Below are positions 6,317 through 9,881 of a stretch of DNA of 9,881 nt, piece by piece (the stretch's first letter is position 1; the number at the start of each line of letters is the position of its first letter). Location of the stretch: contig JACDCA010000436.1 in NCBI GenBank assembly GCA_013694635.1, positions 1-9,881 on the forward strand, written 5' to 3'. The translations under genes and the position numbers were made by a program. This DNA comes from Acidobacteriota bacterium. GTDB lineage: Bacteria; Acidobacteriota; Vicinamibacteria; Vicinamibacterales; 2-12-FULL-66-21. The notes below the pieces were generated by a model, which ran no database searches, was not told where the DNA came from, and was given only the letters and a program-made list of their open reading frames with translations.

Positions 6317-7867
6317 CTAGCCGGCGACGCGTGCGCGTTTGGCGGGCGCTACAGGCTGCTGCCGGTTGCGCATCCGCCGCGCGAGGTCCTGCAGCGACTT
6401 GTCGAGGCGGGACTCCTGCTTGCTCTGCACGAGATTCGAGAACAGACGGACGACCCGCCACGGTCGCGCCGTGTACTGCACACCGTAGAAGGTCAGGAAC
6501 CCGAGCACTCGATAGGTGTTGAGGATGCGCGGGGTCACGCCGTCACTGTAGGAAATCGACGACGAGAAATCCTTGTAGGCACAGAGCCCCAGGAAATAGT
6601 CGTCCGACAGTTCGGGGATCTTTCCAGTTTTTCGCAGCTGATGGTAAAGCTCTGAACCGGGGTAGGGCGAAAAGAGCGAGATGCTCATGTCGTGCACGCC
6701 CGCGAACCCCATGCGGGCGAGGAAGCGGACGGTCTGCCCGAGCTCCTTCCGCGATTCATCCGGGAAGCCCATGATGATGTTCAGCTTCACGTTCAACCCG
6801 TTGCGGACGGCGCCCAGCACCGACGCTTCGAGCCGATCGAGCTTCACGACTTTCTTGATCCGCTTGAGCACTTCCGGCGAGCCGCTCTCGGGCGCGTAAC
6901 TCATGTTCCGGCAGCCCGACTCGTAGAGCAGATGACAGACTTCTTCGTCGATCGCCTCTGAGCGCGTGCCGCTCGGCAGCTGCCACGTGAACTTCAGCTT
7001 GCGCTCGAGGATCTTGCGGGTGAAATCGATGATCCAGCTTCTCTTGACGATCGCCGTCAGATCGTAGAAGTCGAAGTTGGTCGCGCCGTACCGTTCCTGG
7101 TATGACTGGATCTCGTTCAGTACATCGTCGGGATCGCGCGCGTACCACCGCGTGGTCCACATCTCCGGGTTCGAACAGAAGGTGCACTGGTAGGGGCACC
7201 CGCGGGTCGCGAGGATCGGCATGCTGCGGCCGAGATCCACTCCGTAACCCAGACCGTGGTCGAGATACTTGTCGAGCGGCACCAGGTCCCACGCAGGCCA
7301 GGGGATGTCATCCAGGTTGCGGATGCGCGTCCGCGAACCTGTGGACTTGTGCGCCCCTTCGGTCCTGATGAGCAGACCCGGGATACCGTCGAGTGGGGTT
7401 TTGTTCGCGACGGCGTTCGCCAGATCGACGATCGTTTCTTCCCCCTCGCCAATCACGCACACGTCAACTTCGGGTGTGGAGTCCAGGGTAAAGGCCGCCG
7501 TGGCTGTGATGTGCTCTCCGCCGGCGGTGATCGGAATGTGGGGGAAGCGCTGGCGGACCATCCGGATCATGCGGCGGATCTCCGGCCAGTCCTGCGAGAA
7601 CATGCAGCTCACGCCAATCAGCTCAGTGACGGGCTGAATCAGATCCACGATCTCCTCGCTGCGGAGGCCGATCGCCATCACCTTGTTGTCGAACAGCGGT
7701 GTCACCTGGAACGGGTTCTCTCCGAGACCGTCCACGATGCGCGGCGTGTGCCCGGCCTGGCGCAGGCTTGCCGCGAGGTACGCGGGCCCGATTGGAGGCG
7801 TCAGCGGCCCCGAGTCCGACCACGTCGGTACGAGCAGGGGCGGTCGAAGGAGGGTAACTATTGCCAT
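6317..7867 (-). CDS. B12-binding-domain radical SAM enzyme of unknown substrate
   Basis: The product is 516 residues, the usual length for the class. The N-terminal half is a cobalamin-binding-type Rossmann domain (about residues 5-185) with PPIGPAYLAASLRQAGH (24-40), GGEHITATA (116-124) and CVIGEGEETI (137-146). The radical SAM core follows, with the iron-sulfur motif CPYQCTFC (Cys224, Cys228, Cys231), then the PESGS turn (326-330) and IIMGFPDE (364-371). Such enzymes use adenosylmethionine and often methylcobalamin for C-methylation or ring chemistry on lipids, cofactors and natural products. Start is the ATG at 7867; a longer frame reaches 7957 but adds 30 residues without conserved features and overlaps the glycosyltransferase gene. 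A run of seven A residues lies just upstream of the ATG and no clear Shine-Dalgarno is seen at normal spacing. Third gene of the minus-strand run; its substrate may be the lipid or glycan handled by its neighbours. Confidence 0.88.
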   Translation of the reverse strand: MAIVTLLRPPLLVPTWSDSGPLTPPIGPAYLAASLRQAGHTPRIVDGLGENPFQVTPLFDNKVMAIGLRSEEIVDLIQPVTELIGVSCMFSQDWPEIRRMIRMVRQRFPHIPITAGGEHITATAAFTLDSTPEVDVCVIGEGEETIVDLANAVANKTPLDGIPGLLIRTEGAHKSTGSRTRIRNLDDIPWPAWDLVPLDKYLDHGLGYGVDLGRSMPILATRGCPYQCTFCSNPEMWTTRWYARDPDDVLNEIQSYQERYGATNFDFYDLTAIVKRSWIIDFTRKILERKLKFTWQLPSGTRSEAIDEEVCHLLYESGCRNMSYAPESGSPEVLKRIKKVVKLDRLEASVLGAVRNGLNVKLNIIMGFPDESRKELGQTVRFLARMGFAGVHDMSISLFSPYPGSELYHQLRKTGKIPELSDDYFLGLCAYKDFSSSISYSDGVTPRILNTYRVLGFLTFYGVQYTARPWRVVRLFSNLVQSKQESRLDKSLQDLARRMRNRQQPVAPAKRARVAG

Positions 7868-7919
7868 TCTTTTTTTGCCTGTCCGGGGATTATCGCGGGT
7901 CCTCCAGTTTAGCACGCGC

Positions 7920-9635
7920 TCAGCCGCGGGGCGTCTCCCGCGCAAAGACGAATACACGCGGGTGGTCGAACAAACGGAATGTCAGCTCGGCCGCATCGTC
8001 GTCAATATCGATCCCCGCGAGTCGCGGATAGACCTTGAAACTCCGCATCAATTTGAAGCCCAGCCGGCCGGCGAACAGGTCGTCGTAATACTGCTTGACG
8101 ACGCCGTGCTCGCTTGCCGGGAGGTGCCGGTAGAACTGAAGGAATGTATCGTCCATGACGATGTAGTCCGCCCGGGCGACGCGTTGCAGGATGTATTGGC
8201 GCTTTTCCTCCCGGGAGGGTCGGGGGTCGTAGAGATACCGATAGGTGTCGAGCGCGAATAGCTGGTAGTAATCGTTTCGCTCGCTGTCTTTCCCCCACAG
8301 GACGTAGTCGATATTGAAATCGGGCGCCGTCAGGTAGCTGCCCATCGGCGGAGTGTTGTGCGATGGCTCGATGAGGATCCGGGATCCCGGGGGGACGCGA
8401 TTGAGCAGGTACTGCGATGCGACGAGGCGGCTGTCCGGCTTGACGAAGACGTTCATGTATGCGGCGGCGTAGAGCACCGTCACCGCAACGACAACCGCTG
8501 TCGCGACGGCGCCCGCGCGCCGCCAGGCGGGGAGCCGGAGGAGGTCCGCGCTGAATGCTCCTGCAACCACTGCGAGTGCGGGGACCAGCGGCACTGCGTA
8601 GCGCGCGAAGGGAAGGATGGTGCGGCCCGCGACGATGTAGTAGACGATCGGAAATGCCGCCGCCATGAGAGCGAGCCGGTCGCGCCTCCAGAGGAGCCAG
8701 ACGACGCCGGCGAGCGCCCACAGTTCAAACGCGGGACCGAGCCCCCACCACAGCAGGTTTGTGAACCAGAACGCCCTCGGTTGGATATTCGTGAATTGCG
8801 CGCCCCAGATGGCCCGGATCTCGCCGGTCATGGGTCCCGTCACGAGCTCACCGATCCCTGCGACCGCTTTGTTGAACTCGAGCCAGACGAACGGATCCAG
8901 CAGAAGGAAGGTCGCGCCCCCGACAACACCGGGAATTGCGCCTTTCGCTACCCAGTGCGCCCATGTGCGCCAGCCAGTAGCGCGCGCCGGACGCCCCGGC
9001 GCCATCACGTGGGCCACCAGCGTGAGCGGCAGAAGGAAGGCGGCGCTGTACTTACAGGCGATGGCCGCGCCGATCGCGAGGCCGGCGTAAACGTAAGCGC
9101 GAACCCTTCCGCTGTCGGCCACGTGCATGAGGAACAGCCAGGCAAGGATGCTGAAGAACGTGAGCGAGATATCGACGCTGAAAAAATGGGAGTCCCGCAG
9201 GTGCAATACGCCGGCTGCAGTCAGCGTCGCCCCGAGAAGACCCGAGACGCGACCGCTGACGCGCTCCGCGATGAGATAAACGAGCGGGATCGTGGCCGTA
9301 CCGAGGGCCGCTGAAATGGAACGTCCGAGGACCATGAAGATCACGCCGTCGTGTTTCAGCGCCACGTTCAGCGGGTGAGCGATGCGCTCGTAGGTTTCGA
9401 GCACGCCGATCAGGAAGTACATCGGCAGCGGCGAGTACATGAAGAACTTCGCCGAGTTCGCGGCTTCGAAGAAATCCGCGCGGATCGCCAGCGCGCCGGC
9501 AAAGACGAAATGCTCGTCGATGTGGAAGTGATAGTAGGGAGCGCCCCAGGCGACGCCGTAAAAGCGAACCGCGGCGCCCGCGGCGGTGATGAGCGAGAGG
9601 AGCAGGAGCGCGCGCTCTCGCGACAGCGCAGTCAT
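7920..9635 (-). CDS. GT39/ArnT-like integral membrane glycosyltransferase
   Basis: The product is 571 residues. A first helix (about residues 9-28) leads to the outside-facing HIDEHF motif (Asp40, Glu41), matching the acidic HPDE-type motif of ArnT/PMT-like GT-C enzymes. A series of about ten further membrane helices runs to roughly residue 400, and a soluble C-terminal domain follows. That domain ends with FRLFDHPRVFVFAR, close to the DHPKVxIF tail common in bacterial GT39 relatives. Such proteins transfer a sugar from a polyprenyl-phosphate donor on the periplasmic side of the inner membrane. The acceptor cannot be deduced. Start is the ATG at 9635, directly before the first helix; only a weak GCGAGA precedes it. 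The GT2 gene upstream ends 19 bases before this start, so the pair is very likely one transcript, and the radical SAM gene follows after 52 bases. Confidence 0.88.
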   Translation of the reverse strand: MTALSRERALLLLSLITAAGAAVRFYGVAWGAPYYHFHIDEHFVFAGALAIRADFFEAANSAKFFMYSPLPMYFLIGVLETYERIAHPLNVALKHDGVIFMVLGRSISAALGTATIPLVYLIAERVSGRVSGLLGATLTAAGVLHLRDSHFFSVDISLTFFSILAWLFLMHVADSGRVRAYVYAGLAIGAAIACKYSAAFLLPLTLVAHVMAPGRPARATGWRTWAHWVAKGAIPGVVGGATFLLLDPFVWLEFNKAVAGIGELVTGPMTGEIRAIWGAQFTNIQPRAFWFTNLLWWGLGPAFELWALAGVVWLLWRRDRLALMAAAFPIVYYIVAGRTILPFARYAVPLVPALAVVAGAFSADLLRLPAWRRAGAVATAVVVAVTVLYAAAYMNVFVKPDSRLVASQYLLNRVPPGSRILIEPSHNTPPMGSYLTAPDFNIDYVLWGKDSERNDYYQLFALDTYRYLYDPRPSREEKRQYILQRVARADYIVMDDTFLQFYRHLPASEHGVVKQYYDDLFAGRLGFKLMRSFKVYPRLAGIDIDDDAAELTFRLFDHPRVFVFARETPRG

Positions 9636-9654
9636 CGGCGTCTCGCCGCGGCCG

Positions 9655-9881
9655 TTAAAAAATGTTGCGCCAGAACGACCACAGATACGCCCACCAGAGT
9701 TTCCAGACGACCACTTTGGAGGTACCCCACCGGCGCTCGTACTCGTGACTGGCGATCTCCGAGACGCGATAACCGCGCTTGAGCGCGCGCATCAGCATCT
9801 CCTGTTCGATCGTCGTGAGATTCGACCGGAGGTCGAGCGCCTTGCCGACGTCGCGCCGGATCGCGCGAAAGCCGTTCTGAC
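9655..9881 (-). CDS. GT2 family glycosyltransferase, C-terminal part (partial, start outside window)
   Basis: Reading leftward from base 9881, the frame stays open to a TAA at 9655-9657 and yields 75 residues. It contains GFARIRRDV, TTIEQEMLMRALKRGYRVSE, then SHEYERRWGTSK and a Trp-rich end (WKLWWAYLWSFWRNIF). The order of an IEQE-type helix, a GY-V-E strand and a basic R-GxSK turn matches the C-terminal end of DPM1-like GT2 enzymes, and the aromatic tail may touch the membrane. By family role it would charge a polyprenyl phosphate with sugar on the cytoplasmic face, supplying the GT39 enzyme encoded 19 bases downstream. The nucleotide-binding and DxD parts lie outside the window. Confidence 0.82.
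   Translation of the reverse strand, partial: QNGFRAIRRDVGKALDLRSNLTTIEQEMLMRALKRGYRVSEIASHEYERRWGTSKVVVWKLWWAYLWSFWRNIF

Noticed and set aside
8358..9314. Plus-strand open frame of 318 codons opposite the GT39 gene
   Set aside because: The composition (many Arg, Asp, Glu, Pro, His) is that of a codon-shadow, with no domain, whereas the opposite strand encodes a clear membrane glycosyltransferase.

Overview
The window is a stretch of GC-rich bacterial chromosome with dense coding on both strands and very short intergenic gaps. Signal peptides, a lipoprotein and an outer-membrane beta-barrel ending in Phe indicate a Gram-negative (diderm) cell. The mix of families (GtrB/DPM1-like GT2 enzymes, GT-C membrane glycosyltransferases, a B12-binding radical SAM protein and a YqaA-like DedA protein), plus short low-complexity repeats between genes, resembles Acidobacteriota, perhaps Vicinamibacteria. 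That placement is an inference from family recognition, not from a marker gene.

Layout. Bases 1-90 are the 3' end of an unidentified gene. Next comes a 150-base gap holding an imperfect inverted repeat built on 7-base TTAG units, then a small outer-membrane beta-barrel gene (245-988, +). It converges on a GT-C integral membrane glycosyltransferase (1118-2590, -). That gene is divergent from a DedA/VTT membrane protein (2617-3234, +), with almost no space between them. A near-consensus sigma-70 promoter sits in the end of the DedA gene and drives a tight plus-strand run: a GT2 polyprenyl-phosphate glycosyltransferase (3256-4257), a Pro-rich lipoprotein (4241-5149, overlapping by 17 bases) and an exported glycoside-hydrolase-like protein (5150-6277, zero spacing). 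A second run, on the minus strand, enters from the right edge: the tail of another GT2 enzyme (9655-9881), a GT39/ArnT-like membrane glycosyltransferase (7920-9635) and a B12-binding radical SAM enzyme (6317-7867). The two runs converge at a small stem-loop.

How the genes may work together. Known GT2 enzymes of this type charge a polyprenyl phosphate with a sugar on the cytoplasmic face, and GT-C enzymes use such lipid-linked sugars on the outer face. The window holds two GT2/GT-C neighbour pairs, a DedA-family protein (some members recycle undecaprenyl phosphate), and an exported lipoprotein plus hydrolase that could trim the product. A lipid-carrier-dependent surface glycan or protein glycosylation system is a reasonable hypothesis; its product is unknown.

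The oddest sequence-level observation is the start of the first GT-C gene. Its first membrane helix and acidic motif are encoded upstream of any ATG, GTG or TTG, and the nearest upstream in-frame ATG is cut off by an amber codon at codon 4. The likely start is a CTG.
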